From CAYTAU01 sp964442075 (GTDB lineage Bacteria > Bacteroidota > Bacteroidia > Bacteroidales > CAYTAU01): a DNA stretch of 64,000 nucleotides. The stretch lies in assembly GCA_964442075.1 (NCBI GenBank), contig CAYTWH010000003.1, forward strand, positions 87,249 through 151,248. The letters are read 5' to 3'. Positions 9,458 through 18,489 of this stretch are shown in pieces (the first letter of the stretch is position 1; every line of letters begins with the position of its first letter). Under the pieces are notes generated by a model. The model did not search any database and had not been told where the DNA came from. It worked only from the letters and a program-made list of their open reading frames with translations. The position numbers and the translations under genes are program-made.

Positions 9458-9481
9458 CTCCGCTACCAATAGATAGCGGAG
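9458..9481 (+). terminator. Hairpin after the PLP enzyme gene
   Basis: CTCCGCTA pairs with TAGCGGAG around an 8-base loop, followed by TTT. A second hairpin, CCCGAT/ATCGGG, follows at 9487-9502. Confidence 0.55.
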
Positions 9482-9578
9482 TTTATCCCGATGAATATCG
9501 GGGCTCACGTCATTTATTTCATGTCATTTACTTTTACTACTGAATAACTATCTAATGACAATTGAATAACTTTTGAAA

Positions 9579-9606
9579 ATATCATGAAAGTGTATTACAA
9601 CTTCAA
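9579..9606. repeat. Diverged third copy of the CACTTTCGTGATAT-type dispersed repeat
   Basis: ATATCATGAAAGTGTATTA matches the core of the copies at 409-436 and 5089-5116 (one change in ATATCACGAAAGTGT). It shares with the 5.1-kb copy the flanking AACTTC/GAAGTT stretch. It lies in the gap between two convergent genes. Confidence 0.5.
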
Positions 9607-9624
9607 ACTTCCGACTTACAACTT

Positions 9625-12072
9625 CTAAAACATTCCACCTCCACCAACATCAATCTCTTCTTCTTGTTGCTGCCTACGTTGATAATTATTTATTCTGTAA
9701 CTTAAACTTAAACGAACAACAGGTGTTTCATTTCGCATTTTAAAGTTGGTATAAAAAGTAGGGTTATCTAATATCATGTTATATTTAAACATATTAAACG
9801 GATCGCGTACATTAAGTGTTAATGTTGCTTTTCGTTTCATAAAGTCGTGTCGTAATGCCAGCCCTCCGGTAATAAAACTTTTTTGACTTCCTTGCAATTC
9901 AATTGTAGGAGCATTATAGTAAACATTAAATTGTAATTTAGTATTCTTGCCAAATTTTATAGTATTACTAAGGTTAATTGTATATGTAATTGCACTGGTA
10001 TCAATTGGTAAACCGCTAACTTCTCCATTAACATTATAATAGAAAAAATTTGTTCCGGCATAAATACTCCACCATTTTTTTATTTGTATATTTCCTGAAA
10101 GTTCAAGACCTCCTGCTTTTGTTTTATTTAAATTATCTTGTAAAATATACATTATTGTATCAACTGCTGTTATAGTTTGTGTCATGGCATTGTTGTTTTG
10201 CCTGTAATATAAACCTGCTGAAATAAATGAAGATTTTATTTTTTTAAAGTAATTAAATTCATAGGAGTCAATATATTCAGGTTCAAGAGCAGGGTTTCCT
10301 TTACTTACCAACAGATTATCGGTATAATCGGGGAATGGATTTAAAAACCATGGTCGTGGACGGTTAATTCGTCTGCTGTAACTCATCTGCAAAGTATGTC
10401 CTTTTTTCAGTTCTTTTGAAACTGAGAAACTTGGAAAAAGTTGTAACTTCTCAAATAAATAATCTTCTTTGCTTGTAAGCTGGGTTAATTCACGCCAGGT
10501 ATATTCTGTTCTCAATCCCATTTTATACCCAAAACCAAATATTTGATTACTGTAAGTTGTATATCCCGAATAGATAGACCTTAAAAACTCCATTTTATTA
10601 CTATATAAAGTATCTGGTATCCATGAATCAGCATCTATGTCATAATTATCAAAAGTAAAATCAAAATCAGTATAATATACTTGTACTTGTCCTCCGACTT
10701 CAAACTTTCCTGTTTTACCAATAGGTAATGTATAATCGATTTTAAATTGGTAATTATCGTTAAGATTTATATTATTTGATTGATGTTTATTATTGGGAAT
10801 TAATCCAGTTGTGTTCCAATTAGAAAGAGTAATATATCTTTCTGCATTATTTGTAGTTAAACCATCCCAATAGGAATAATATCCCGAAAAATTAATTTCA
10901 TGCCCTTCTTTTTGGAATTTCTTTTGTATATTTAAATTCATATTATAGTAAAGACCATCTATATAATACTTATCATTGGCAAGTTCATATCGATTTGTAT
11001 TTGAAATACCCTCTTTATAAAAATCATAAGTTGATGAAAAATCCCTATCCATAATGAATTCCCCAACGGAACCCGATAATGTTACTGTTGTTTTATCATC
11101 TATATAATAATCGGTGCCACACTTTACATTCCAACCACTTCTGCTCATATCCCTATAATTTGTTGATGTTGAAACTTGAGTAAGAGAATCGAAATATGTC
11201 TTATTTAACAGGTCGGTTTCCTGATAAAAAGGCTCATTATTATAATTAGCACTTAAAAAATAATTAACTTTAGGAGTTCTGTAGTTTAGTATAAAATTAG
11301 TAGACCTTTTAAAATTAAGTTCTTTGCTTGTTCCTACAGATAAATTAATCATGCCATTCATTCCTGTTTTGCTTTCCTTTTTCATAATAAGATTAATAAT
11401 ACCCGAAGTTCCATCAGGGTCATATTTTGCTGATGGATTTGTAATAATCTCAATATTTTCGATAGCACTTGCAGGCATCTGTTTTAAAATATCGTTAGCA
11501 CCCATTACAGATGGCTTGCCATCAATTAAAACAGTAAAACTCCCGCTTCCTCTAAGAGTAACATTGCCTTCAATATCTACATTAACCGATGGTACATTCT
11601 CTAAAACATCAACTGCCATACCTCCTTCCGCATTAACATGCTTACTTACATTAACAATTTTTTTATCAATTTTGTATTCTATATATGATTTCTCTTCTAT
11701 AATCTCAGCGCCCTCAAGCATTTCAACTGCCTGTTCTATCTCTATTTTTTCAAGTTTTATAAATTTATTATCCTTTGTTATTTCAATATTTGGAATGATT
11801 ACTTTTTTGTATCCTATAAAATTTGCTTCAAGATAATATTTGCCATAAGGAATTTTCGAGATCATAAACACTCCATTTTCATTGCTTATTGTTCCATTGA
11901 TCAAAGTTGAATCAAGCTGGCTGTATATTGCAATATTTGCATATTCAACAGGAATTCCCTGCCCTTTATCCATTACCATTCCTGATATAACACCATCGCC
12001 TTTTGGTGCTGACTGCTGAGCATAAATACAAACTGATAAAAAGAGGAATAGAAAAGCGAGAATAATTCTCAT
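9625..12072 (-). CDS. Outer-membrane TonB-dependent-receptor-like beta-barrel protein
   Basis: The 815-residue protein has a signal peptide (about 1-18, ending IYAQ), a carboxypeptidase-regulatory-like domain (about 28-115, ISGMVMDKGQGIPVEYANI), a TonB-plug region (about 120-230, LENVPSVNVDIEGNVTLRG), and a C-terminal barrel of the 'outer membrane protein beta-barrel' family (about 250-800). The family is found in Bacteroidota outer membranes and may import nutrients or act in regulation; the substrate is unknown. No SusD partner is adjacent, so a polysaccharide-utilisation role is not supported. The C-terminus is rich in Q, E and G rather than ending in a classical aromatic residue. It is monocistronic. 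Confidence 0.88.
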   Translation of the reverse strand: MRIILAFLFLFLSVCIYAQQSAPKGDGVISGMVMDKGQGIPVEYANIAIYSQLDSTLINGTISNENGVFMISKIPYGKYYLEANFIGYKKVIIPNIEITKDNKFIKLEKIEIEQAVEMLEGAEIIEEKSYIEYKIDKKIVNVSKHVNAEGGMAVDVLENVPSVNVDIEGNVTLRGSGSFTVLIDGKPSVMGANDILKQMPASAIENIEIITNPSAKYDPDGTSGIINLIMKKESKTGMNGMINLSVGTSKELNFKRSTNFILNYRTPKVNYFLSANYNNEPFYQETDLLNKTYFDSLTQVSTSTNYRDMSRSGWNVKCGTDYYIDDKTTVTLSGSVGEFIMDRDFSSTYDFYKEGISNTNRYELANDKYYIDGLYYNMNLNIQKKFQKEGHEINFSGYYSYWDGLTTNNAERYITLSNWNTTGLIPNNKHQSNNINLNDNYQFKIDYTLPIGKTGKFEVGGQVQVYYTDFDFTFDNYDIDADSWIPDTLYSNKMEFLRSIYSGYTTYSNQIFGFGYKMGLRTEYTWRELTQLTSKEDYLFEKLQLFPSFSVSKELKKGHTLQMSYSRRINRPRPWFLNPFPDYTDNLLVSKGNPALEPEYIDSYEFNYFKKIKSSFISAGLYYRQNNNAMTQTITAVDTIMYILQDNLNKTKAGGLELSGNIQIKKWWSIYAGTNFFYYNVNGEVSGLPIDTSAITYTINLSNTIKFGKNTKLQFNVYYNAPTIELQGSQKSFITGGLALRHDFMKRKATLTLNVRDPFNMFKYNMILDNPTFYTNFKMRNETPVVRLSLSYRINNYQRRQQQEEEIDVGGGGMF

Positions 12073-12088
12073 ATCAAATAATTTTAAT

Positions 12089-12096
12089 CAAAAATA
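12089..12096 (-). promoter_or_regulatory. -7 element upstream of the outer-membrane barrel gene
   Basis: The minus strand reads TATTTTTG (TAnnTTTG) 17 bp before the ATG at 12072. Confidence 0.35.
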
Positions 12097-12191
12097 GAAT
12101 TTTAATAAAGCTATAACGATTAACTCTGTTAATAGTTACAGATTTTATCAGTTGTAATTTCTGATTTTGTGTTGACAAGGAATAAGGTGCT

Positions 12192-12437
12192 TTATTTTGC
12201 ACAATTAACACAATATAAGCTTTCTGGTCTGAATAAAATTCTACCCAATGGAATTGGGTTCTTGCATCTTAAACAAAGCCCAAAATCTTTAGTTCCTAAT
12301 TTAGAAAAAACAAGATTTAGGTTTCTTAACTTTTCTTCTGCTTGACGTAGAGCAGCTTCCGTTACACTTTTATTGTTAATAGCATCCATGCGGGAAAGGC
12401 GTCCAATTGCAACATCAGGTGCAATAGGTTTTGTCAT
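12192..12437 (-). CDS. TraR/DksA-type zinc-finger protein; true start probably upstream at a non-ATG codon
   Basis: The C-terminus carries the C4 zinc finger CLRCKNPIPLGRI...YCVNC of the TraR/DksA family, and PIAPDVAIGRLSRMDAINNKSV is the typical Bacteroidota core. Family members act on RNA polymerase. The first ATG, at 12437, gives only 81 residues, but the frame stays open upstream to a TAA just before 12536. The extra 33 codons read as the expected coiled-coil arm (ETDEIKQKILNEISK.. leading into KYKEM), which relatives possess. That stretch contains no ATG, GTG or TTG. The real start is therefore likely an ATA or ATT codon at about 12513-12536, or the arm is lost, or one base is wrong: ATA at 12522-12524 precedes GCC and would be ATG with one change. 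Confidence 0.8.
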   Translation of the reverse strand: MTKPIAPDVAIGRLSRMDAINNKSVTEAALRQAEEKLRNLNLVFSKLGTKDFGLCLRCKNPIPLGRILFRPESLYCVNCAK

Positions 12438-12564
12438 TTCCTTATATTTTTCAATTGACTTTTCTGTCTTTGAAATCTCGTTAAGGATCTTTTGTTTTAT
12501 TTCGTCAGTTTCTATTATGGCTATTTTATTTAAAATTTAAAACAAATGTAATAATAATATTTTA

Positions 12565-14985
12565 CTATTTTTTCAAATACCAGTAATCTAAATAATAAAG
12601 TATTTTAACCGATATGCTATTTATTTGAGGTGAGTTAAGAATATTGTTTAAATTTTTTCGGTAATCGTAAATAATTTCATCGCCAAATTTATAGATATTG
12701 TTTTTCCAGACTACTGATATTTCGCTGCCAGGCATAAATTGCCATTTGTACGACATGTCGATAGTAAAGGCATTAAAATTAATATCGTGATTTGCGGTAT
12801 AATTGGTGTTGTCTAAATATCCTTCACTATTTAAGGTGAAAAAATCGAAGTACTTTGCAGTAGACCAATAATGACGTAATCGGAAACTTAATGATGATTT
12901 ATTATTAAAAATATAGTTTGATGAAATTGTGTTTGTTATAGTCTTTACTTGTCGTTCTCCAAAAACTACTGCATTCATAGAGTCGTTAAATGTAACATAT
13001 CCGTATGCTAACGCAACTTTATCGTAATTAAACTTGTAAATTAAATTCATTTTGTTGCTTAAACGTAATCGTGGAGAAATTGTAAAATCATAATCGCTAA
13101 TAGCTTTTCTAATATGAAAGCTTTTGGAATAACCATAACTGCAGCCTGCATCAATAACAAACTTTTTTCTGTAATCGGGCGAAATAAAAATACTAAAAAA
13201 AGTATTTATAGGCATTTTAAATACATTACCTGTGCGCGATTCAAAAAAATCGTTTCCTTCAGTAGGCATACTAAAAAGATTCAAGAACAATGTAGTATGG
13301 TTTTTAAATACTGTTATTGAATTTAAATATATGTTGAAATAAGAGAATTTGCTTGGTTCGTACAAACTAATATGACTTGTTGACAAGCTATTGTCGCTTC
13401 TTAATATTATCCAGAATGGGTCAAAAATATTATATGATAATTCAAGTTCGTTTTCTACTTCGTTGTTGTTTTCAAGATACCCCATATCGTTAGGATCGTA
13501 TGTATTGGAAATAACTGCACGGTATATATCAAATGTAAAGTTGCCACTGTTCTTTTCAAAGCCTATTTCGTAATTATATCCAATATCGGTAGAGTCTGCA
13601 ATATATTTTTGACTGATAATTCCGTTGCCGTATATATCGTAAGAGTTATCTTTGTTTAAAAGCCCAAACTCCAAACCGGAAACATTTGCTGAGTAATTAT
13701 CTTTTGCCCTTGTAACATTTGTATTAACAAGGCTAATATATGAATTGTTTTTAAGCGATTGGTCGAACACTATCATACTGTAATTTGTAAACGGTTGTGT
13801 GCTAATTTTTCGTGTATTGCCAAGTGTATCTTCAATAGAGGCATAAGTATTTGATGTCATTGCATTAAATAAACCAATACCCAGCCCTTTGTTTGTTCTG
13901 CCCGAAATCTTTGTTGCATTTATTAGCTTTGTTTCTTCAGGGTTTTCAATAATTTCCTCACTATCTTTAACAATATCGTAAACATTTTCGTATCCTGCAG
14001 GCTCGTTTCCAATTCTGCGAGAATAAAATATTTCACATTTTTCAAACAGCTCTGTACCTTCGGTAAAAAATGAACGTTTTTCGTTGTAATATGTTTCAAA
14101 AGGTGTAAGGTTAAGAATTTTGTCATCGGATTGCACTTGTCCAAAATCAGGTATCAGGGTTACATCAAGAGTAAAACTTTCGTTGATACCATATTTTAAG
14201 TCCATTCCTCCATTAAAAGTATATCCAAAGCTTTTATCTTCAGAATAATTTTCGGCATAAGAAGAAACATACGGAGTTATTGATAATCTTAGTGGTGGTT
14301 CTATATCTCTTATTCCTGTTATTATACCAACTTGTGGAGTAATAATACCTTTCTTTTTATCTATATATTGCCAAGTTGACCATTCTCTATATCTCCTAAT
14401 GCCACGCCAGAAATTAACTCCCCATATTTGTTCTTTTACTTTAGGGAAGCGTAGTGCAGAGTACGGTATCTTAATTTCGGCGCTCCAACCCTTATCAAGC
14501 ATTTTAACATTACTTTCCCAAACAGCATTCCATTTTTCGTCCATGTCTTCTTCGGTAGTTTTAAAATCTACTTGCACTCCTGCTGCCGTGAGCCAAAAAC
14601 TTACAGCATTAATACCATCGTTAAACGGATTTATAGTAAAAGCAAAAATATCAGTATTGCCATCACCATTGTCGCGTTCGCTAAATTCTGCAAGAATACT
14701 ATCAGGTGCAGTATCATACATCATTGCAGCTACATATAATGCGTTGTTGTTATATGTAATTTTTACCTCTGTTTTTTGCGAACCAGCACGACCATCATTA
14801 TAAGGTTCAAACTGAATAAAATTTGTTGCTATGGGCACATTATTCCAACATGAGTCATTAATATCTCCGTCTATTACCGGTGGATTACTTATTCTAATTG
14901 CCTCAATTGTTTTTTTCTCGTTTTGAGCAAGTAAAAAAGTTGATAATAATATTAGTATTGGTAATATGTATTTTATTAAGCTCAT
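12565..14985 (-). CDS. DUF5916 outer-membrane protein with N-terminal CBM9-like domain
   Basis: The 806-residue protein begins with a signal peptide (about 1-20, ending LLAQ). A carbohydrate-binding-family-9-like (DOMON-type) domain follows at about 27-215, with the typical PPVIDGDINDSCW opening and WSAEIKIPYSALRFP end. The rest is a DUF5916 beta-barrel (about 235-806), with LTPFETYYNEKRSFFTEG as the diagnostic stretch. The family is widespread in Bacteroidota outer membranes; binding of a sugar or heme-like ligand by the N-domain is possible but not shown. It is a single gene; the end residues (YYLDYWYLKK) look like a terminal strand. The family assignment is firm; the function is unknown. 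Confidence 0.87.
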   Translation of the reverse strand: MSLIKYILPILILLSTFLLAQNEKKTIEAIRISNPPVIDGDINDSCWNNVPIATNFIQFEPYNDGRAGSQKTEVKITYNNNALYVAAMMYDTAPDSILAEFSERDNGDGNTDIFAFTINPFNDGINAVSFWLTAAGVQVDFKTTEEDMDEKWNAVWESNVKMLDKGWSAEIKIPYSALRFPKVKEQIWGVNFWRGIRRYREWSTWQYIDKKKGIITPQVGIITGIRDIEPPLRLSITPYVSSYAENYSEDKSFGYTFNGGMDLKYGINESFTLDVTLIPDFGQVQSDDKILNLTPFETYYNEKRSFFTEGTELFEKCEIFYSRRIGNEPAGYENVYDIVKDSEEIIENPEETKLINATKISGRTNKGLGIGLFNAMTSNTYASIEDTLGNTRKISTQPFTNYSMIVFDQSLKNNSYISLVNTNVTRAKDNYSANVSGLEFGLLNKDNSYDIYGNGIISQKYIADSTDIGYNYEIGFEKNSGNFTFDIYRAVISNTYDPNDMGYLENNNEVENELELSYNIFDPFWIILRSDNSLSTSHISLYEPSKFSYFNIYLNSITVFKNHTTLFLNLFSMPTEGNDFFESRTGNVFKMPINTFFSIFISPDYRKKFVIDAGCSYGYSKSFHIRKAISDYDFTISPRLRLSNKMNLIYKFNYDKVALAYGYVTFNDSMNAVVFGERQVKTITNTISSNYIFNNKSSLSFRLRHYWSTAKYFDFFTLNSEGYLDNTNYTANHDINFNAFTIDMSYKWQFMPGSEISVVWKNNIYKFGDEIIYDYRKNLNNILNSPQINSISVKILYYLDYWYLKK

Positions 14986-15085
14986 ATAATAACTGCAAAG
15001 ATATTGTTTTATTTAAATTTTAGCAGAAATTAATTAAGCGATACAATGTGCAAAATATTATATCAATATTTTTTTTAAAAAACTA

Positions 15086-15340
15086 TTAATATCTAAAATG
15101 AATAAAAATCCTTCCGAAATTTTTACTGTCTTTTTCAAGTCTATGATAAAGATTCTTAATTTCCTTTTTTTGCAAAAATCTTATAACCTTCTTTTTTAGT
15201 TGTCCGCTTCCTTTACCAGGAATAATCTCAATTAATGATATTTTTTTATCAATAGCTTCATTAATTATATCGTTTAGGGCATTATCAATTAAATTGCCTT
15301 TGTTGTATATTTCGTGAAGATCTAATTTTAGTTTTGCCAT
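15086..15340 (-). CDS. Small Smr-domain protein
   Basis: This 84-residue protein is essentially one Smr (small MutS-related) domain. LDLH is at residues 6-9 and the glycine-rich loop PGKGSGQLKK at 41-50, both hallmarks of the fold. Smr domains bind nucleic acid, and some cut DNA or RNA; some stand-alone members act on stalled ribosomes. It lacks the MutS2 ATPase. The start codon is 1 bp after the radical SAM gene stop, so it is the last gene of a three-gene operon with a radical SAM protein and an aminotransferase. Confidence 0.82.
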   Translation of the reverse strand: MAKLKLDLHEIYNKGNLIDNALNDIINEAIDKKISLIEIIPGKGSGQLKKKVIRFLQKKEIKNLYHRLEKDSKNFGRIFIHFRY

Positions 15341-15341
15341 A

Positions 15342-16226
15342 TCATAATCCCCTCATCCATTCTTTTCTTAAAGAGCGTGGATTTTCAATTGCATAATCAA
15401 TTTGCTTAAGAAATTTCTCTTTATCGCGTGATAAACCACCTTTTAAAACAAGGTAATTTGAAGCATGATCGCTTCTAAAAACTGTACTGTCTAATTCTGT
15501 GTGTTCAATAAACATTCTTAATTCTTTCAACAATCCTTCTGTGTTTAGCTCAATAAACTCATCGGGAAACTTTTTTTTGTAATGTTTAACTCCAAAAGGA
15601 AAACTTAATACAAGACAAGAAGCAAATTCTGGTTGTATTTTATTTAATATTTCAGCAGAATTAATTGCATGTTGTTTACTGTACTTCTCCCCTCCCAGCC
15701 CTGTTAATATCATTACAGAACTTCTTATTCCGGCTTGTTTTGCTTTTAACATTCCATCAATAGTTGAATTATATGTCTCACCCTTATTAATAATTTTCAA
15801 TAATTCATCATCACCTGTTTCAACACCAACGTATATTAGTTTTAATCCTGCATCCTTAATTTCTTTTAATTCTTCTACACTTTTATTGTTAATGTTTTTT
15901 GGTAAAGCATAAGCTGATATTCTTTGAACTTTTGGAAATGCTTCGTTTAATTTATTTAATATTCTTATCAACTTATTTGATGATAAAACCATAGAATCGC
16001 CATCGGCAAGAAAAATTCTTCTGATATCATTATTTTCTGATGCTACTGTTTCTATTTCATTAAAAACCTCTTCTTCACTACGTATTTTGAATTTCTTTGT
16101 TGAATACATTTCGCAAAAGGCACACTTATTCCACGAGCAACCCAAAGTTACCTGTAATATTAAGGAATTACCTTCGCTTGGCGGACGAAAAACTGGTTCG
16201 TCATAATCTATTGGTAAACTATACAT
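15342..16226 (-). CDS. Radical SAM protein
   Basis: The 294-residue protein binds an S-adenosylmethionine [4Fe-4S] cluster through C30, C35 and C38 in GCSWNKCAFC. The spacing is CX4CX2C rather than the classical CX3CX2C, as in a family of uncharacterised radical SAM proteins whose motif reads GCSxNxCxFCxMY. A TIM-barrel-like core follows, with GVETGDDELLK near residue 136-146 for SAM binding. There is no B12-binding, TRAM or SPASM domain. It lies 3 bp after the aminotransferase gene and 1 bp before the Smr gene. The substrate is unknown. Confidence 0.85.
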   Translation of the reverse strand: MYSLPIDYDEPVFRPPSEGNSLILQVTLGCSWNKCAFCEMYSTKKFKIRSEEEVFNEIETVASENNDIRRIFLADGDSMVLSSNKLIRILNKLNEAFPKVQRISAYALPKNINNKSVEELKEIKDAGLKLIYVGVETGDDELLKIINKGETYNSTIDGMLKAKQAGIRSSVMILTGLGGEKYSKQHAINSAEILNKIQPEFASCLVLSFPFGVKHYKKKFPDEFIELNTEGLLKELRMFIEHTELDSTVFRSDHASNYLVLKGGLSRDKEKFLKQIDYAIENPRSLRKEWMRGL

Positions 16227-16229
16227 AAT

Positions 16230-17558
16230 CTAACTATGATGCTCCTTGAATTTTTTCAATCTGGATTCCAGATCAGCAAATCTTTCTTCCCCCGTTAGCG
16301 AAACACAAGCACGCATGCCTTCGTGGTGTTCGCTTCCTGTTATTGATAATGAAATAGCACTTATTCCATAATAAATTAGTTCTTCCAGTAACTCTACTCC
16401 TGTCATTCCGGGATATGAAAAAGTAAAATAAAATCCATCAGCCAAAGGTTTATCTTCATCTTTATCGTAAACTATTTTAAAACCATTATCAGTAAATAGT
16501 TTTTTCATCACTTTTGCTCTTTCTCCGTATATCCTTACACCTTCAACAAAGTTAAATTCTCCATCATTAGCTGCTTTTAAAATTGCGGCCAGTGCGTATT
16601 GTGCAGAATGACTACACCCGGAAGATAAAGCATACAAAGCTCCAAAAACCATTGCATAACCAAATTCATCAGATTTGAAATAACGTTTCAAATCAGGATA
16701 TTGACGTTTGAATAATTTATCGGAAATTACCATCATTCCTACCCTTTGACCTGCATAGCTAAATGCTTTTGAGCTTGATATCAGCAATAAATAATTATCG
16801 GTATAATTTGCTACTGTAGGTTGATACGGTTCCTGTCCTGGCTTTGAAAGATCTTTTCTGAAATCCATAGCAAAATAAGCCAAGTCCTCAACAACAATTA
16901 CATCATATTTATCTGCCATTTCGGCAATTATTTTAAGCTCTGTTTCGGTAAAGCATATCCACGAAGGATTATTTGGGTTAGAATAAAGCATTATTGATAT
17001 ATTGCCTTGTTTTAAATATGCTTCAAGTTTATCTCGTAATTTTTCGCCACGATAATCATATACATCAAAAGTGTCATACTTCATTCCCATTACATTAAGC
17101 TGTTGCTTCTGAACAGGAAATCCCGGATCAATAAAAAGTACGGTATCTTTTTTAACATCCCTTCTGCCTGCAACCATAAATGTAGCATAACCACCTTGCA
17201 TTGAACCCGCTGACGACATACAGTGTGCAGAATCAACATCAATATTCATAAATGACTTTACAAAACGTGATATTTCCACTTTCAATTCTGCTACACCTTC
17301 TATCATAGGATATTTTGCCGCAACACCTTTTCTCAAAGCAGCAATTTCTGCTTCAGTACCAATATCTGAGGGTAATAATCCCGGAACTCCCATTTCCATT
17401 CTAATAAATTTATCTCCACTGACTTTTTCTATCTCATTTACTAATCTTACTATTTCTCTTATTGATGCTTTACCCACCTCTTGCAAGCCACTGTCAATAA
17501 TCTTTTCCTTAACTAACTCATAGTTAATGGGTATATCGTTTCTATATTGTATGTCCAT
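16230..17558 (-). CDS. Class I/II PLP-dependent aminotransferase
   Basis: The 442-residue fold-type I enzyme has the Schiff-base lysine K264 in LISSSKAFSYAGQRVG, the PLP-ring aspartate D225 in VVEDLAY, SNPNNPS at 193-199, and a C-terminal arginine in EGMRACVSL for substrate carboxylate binding. This is the aspartate/aromatic aminotransferase superfamily. Donor and acceptor cannot be assigned from sequence. It is the first gene of a tight operon with radical SAM and Smr genes (gaps 3 and 1 bp), an association that does not match a pathway I know. ATG at 17558 is the natural start. Confidence 0.9.
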   Translation of the reverse strand: MDIQYRNDIPINYELVKEKIIDSGLQEVGKASIREIVRLVNEIEKVSGDKFIRMEMGVPGLLPSDIGTEAEIAALRKGVAAKYPMIEGVAELKVEISRFVKSFMNIDVDSAHCMSSAGSMQGGYATFMVAGRRDVKKDTVLFIDPGFPVQKQQLNVMGMKYDTFDVYDYRGEKLRDKLEAYLKQGNISIMLYSNPNNPSWICFTETELKIIAEMADKYDVIVVEDLAYFAMDFRKDLSKPGQEPYQPTVANYTDNYLLLISSSKAFSYAGQRVGMMVISDKLFKRQYPDLKRYFKSDEFGYAMVFGALYALSSGCSHSAQYALAAILKAANDGEFNFVEGVRIYGERAKVMKKLFTDNGFKIVYDKDEDKPLADGFYFTFSYPGMTGVELLEELIYYGISAISLSITGSEHHEGMRACVSLTGEERFADLESRLKKFKEHHS

Positions 17559-17751
17559 ATCAAATAAGATTTATTTATGAATATGATACAATATTAATCA
17601 ATATTAAAATCATATAAAAAAAGCTTTGTATTTTTAATAACATCAAATTAAATTCAAATATTACTGTCTGACATTCTGGCAATTGACCATTTGGCAAATA
17701 ATAAAATGTTAATTTTAGAAACCAAAGTTTTCAATATGTTTATAAAAGAAT

Positions 17752-17759
17752 TACTTTTG
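17752..17759 (+). promoter_or_regulatory. -7 element upstream of the TPR membrane protein
   Basis: TACTTTTG (TAnnTTTG) lies 28 bp before the ATG at 17788. Confidence 0.4.
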
Positions 17760-17787
17760 CAAATTATTAAAATTAATATCACAAGAT

Positions 17788-18468
17788 ATGGCAAAGAAAA
17801 AACCGGTGTCAGGTGTTGAGACAATAGAGCAAACTCTAAGTAAAACTGAACAGTATATTGAAAACAACCAAAAAATGCTAACAATAATTATTGTTGGTAT
17901 TTTAATTATTATTGGAGGATATTTAGCATATATGAAACTATATCTTAAACCATTAGAGACTGAAGCAATTTCACAAATGTTTGCTGCCGAGCAATATTTT
18001 GAAAAAGATTCTTTTCAGTTAGCAATTGATGGCGATGGTAATATGCCGGGGTTTATTGATATTATTGACGAATATGGTAGCACCAAAGCAGGAAATCTCT
18101 CAAACTACTATGCGGGAATTTGCTATTTAAGATTAGGACAATACGATGATGCTATTGAATATTTAGAAAGTTTTAGTTCTGACGATATAATGCTTTCAGC
18201 AGTTTCAATTGGTGCAATTGGCGATGCTTATATGGAAAAAGGTGAGACACAAACTGCTGTTGAAAAATATCTGAATGCAGCAAAAACCAACCCTAACGAA
18301 TTTTCTACTCCTATTTTCTTGATGAAAGCAGGAAGAGCCTATGAAATACTTGGCGATTACAAAAACGCCTTAGTTCAATATCAGGCTATTGAAAAAGATT
18401 ACAATCAAAGCAGCGAAGGAAGAACTATTGAGAAATATATTATACAGGCAAAGCTTAAAGCTAAATAA
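17788..18468 (+). CDS. Membrane-anchored tetratricopeptide-repeat protein (YfgM-like)
   Basis: The 226-residue protein has a short cytoplasmic N-tail (1-30), one membrane helix (about 33-52, MLTIIIVGILIIIGGYLAY), and a periplasmic part with tetratricopeptide-type helices (about 70-220; clear units around DYYAG.. at 108-140 and GDAYMEKGETQTAVEKYLNAA). The layout is that of the YfgM-like Sec-associated TPR family in Bacteroidota, which is proposed to help periplasmic folding or complex assembly. It is transcribed alone and convergent with nadD. The family role is inferred from the architecture. Confidence 0.78.
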   Translation: MAKKKPVSGVETIEQTLSKTEQYIENNQKMLTIIIVGILIIIGGYLAYMKLYLKPLETEAISQMFAAEQYFEKDSFQLAIDGDGNMPGFIDIIDEYGSTKAGNLSNYYAGICYLRLGQYDDAIEYLESFSSDDIMLSAVSIGAIGDAYMEKGETQTAVEKYLNAAKTNPNEFSTPIFLMKAGRAYEILGDYKNALVQYQAIEKDYNQSSEGRTIEKYIIQAKLKAK

Positions 18469-18489
18469 TATCAATTACTGAAAAGAATT

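Noticed and set aside
11324..11836. Plus-strand 170-residue open frame inside the outer-membrane barrel gene
   Set aside because: It is antisense to a strongly supported gene, with no family features and no leader; an AT-rich shadow frame. The same holds for 14399-14803 and 1609-1962.
9625..12072. Polysaccharide-utilisation locus
   Set aside because: The TonB-like barrel has no SusD partner and no carbohydrate-active enzymes next to it.
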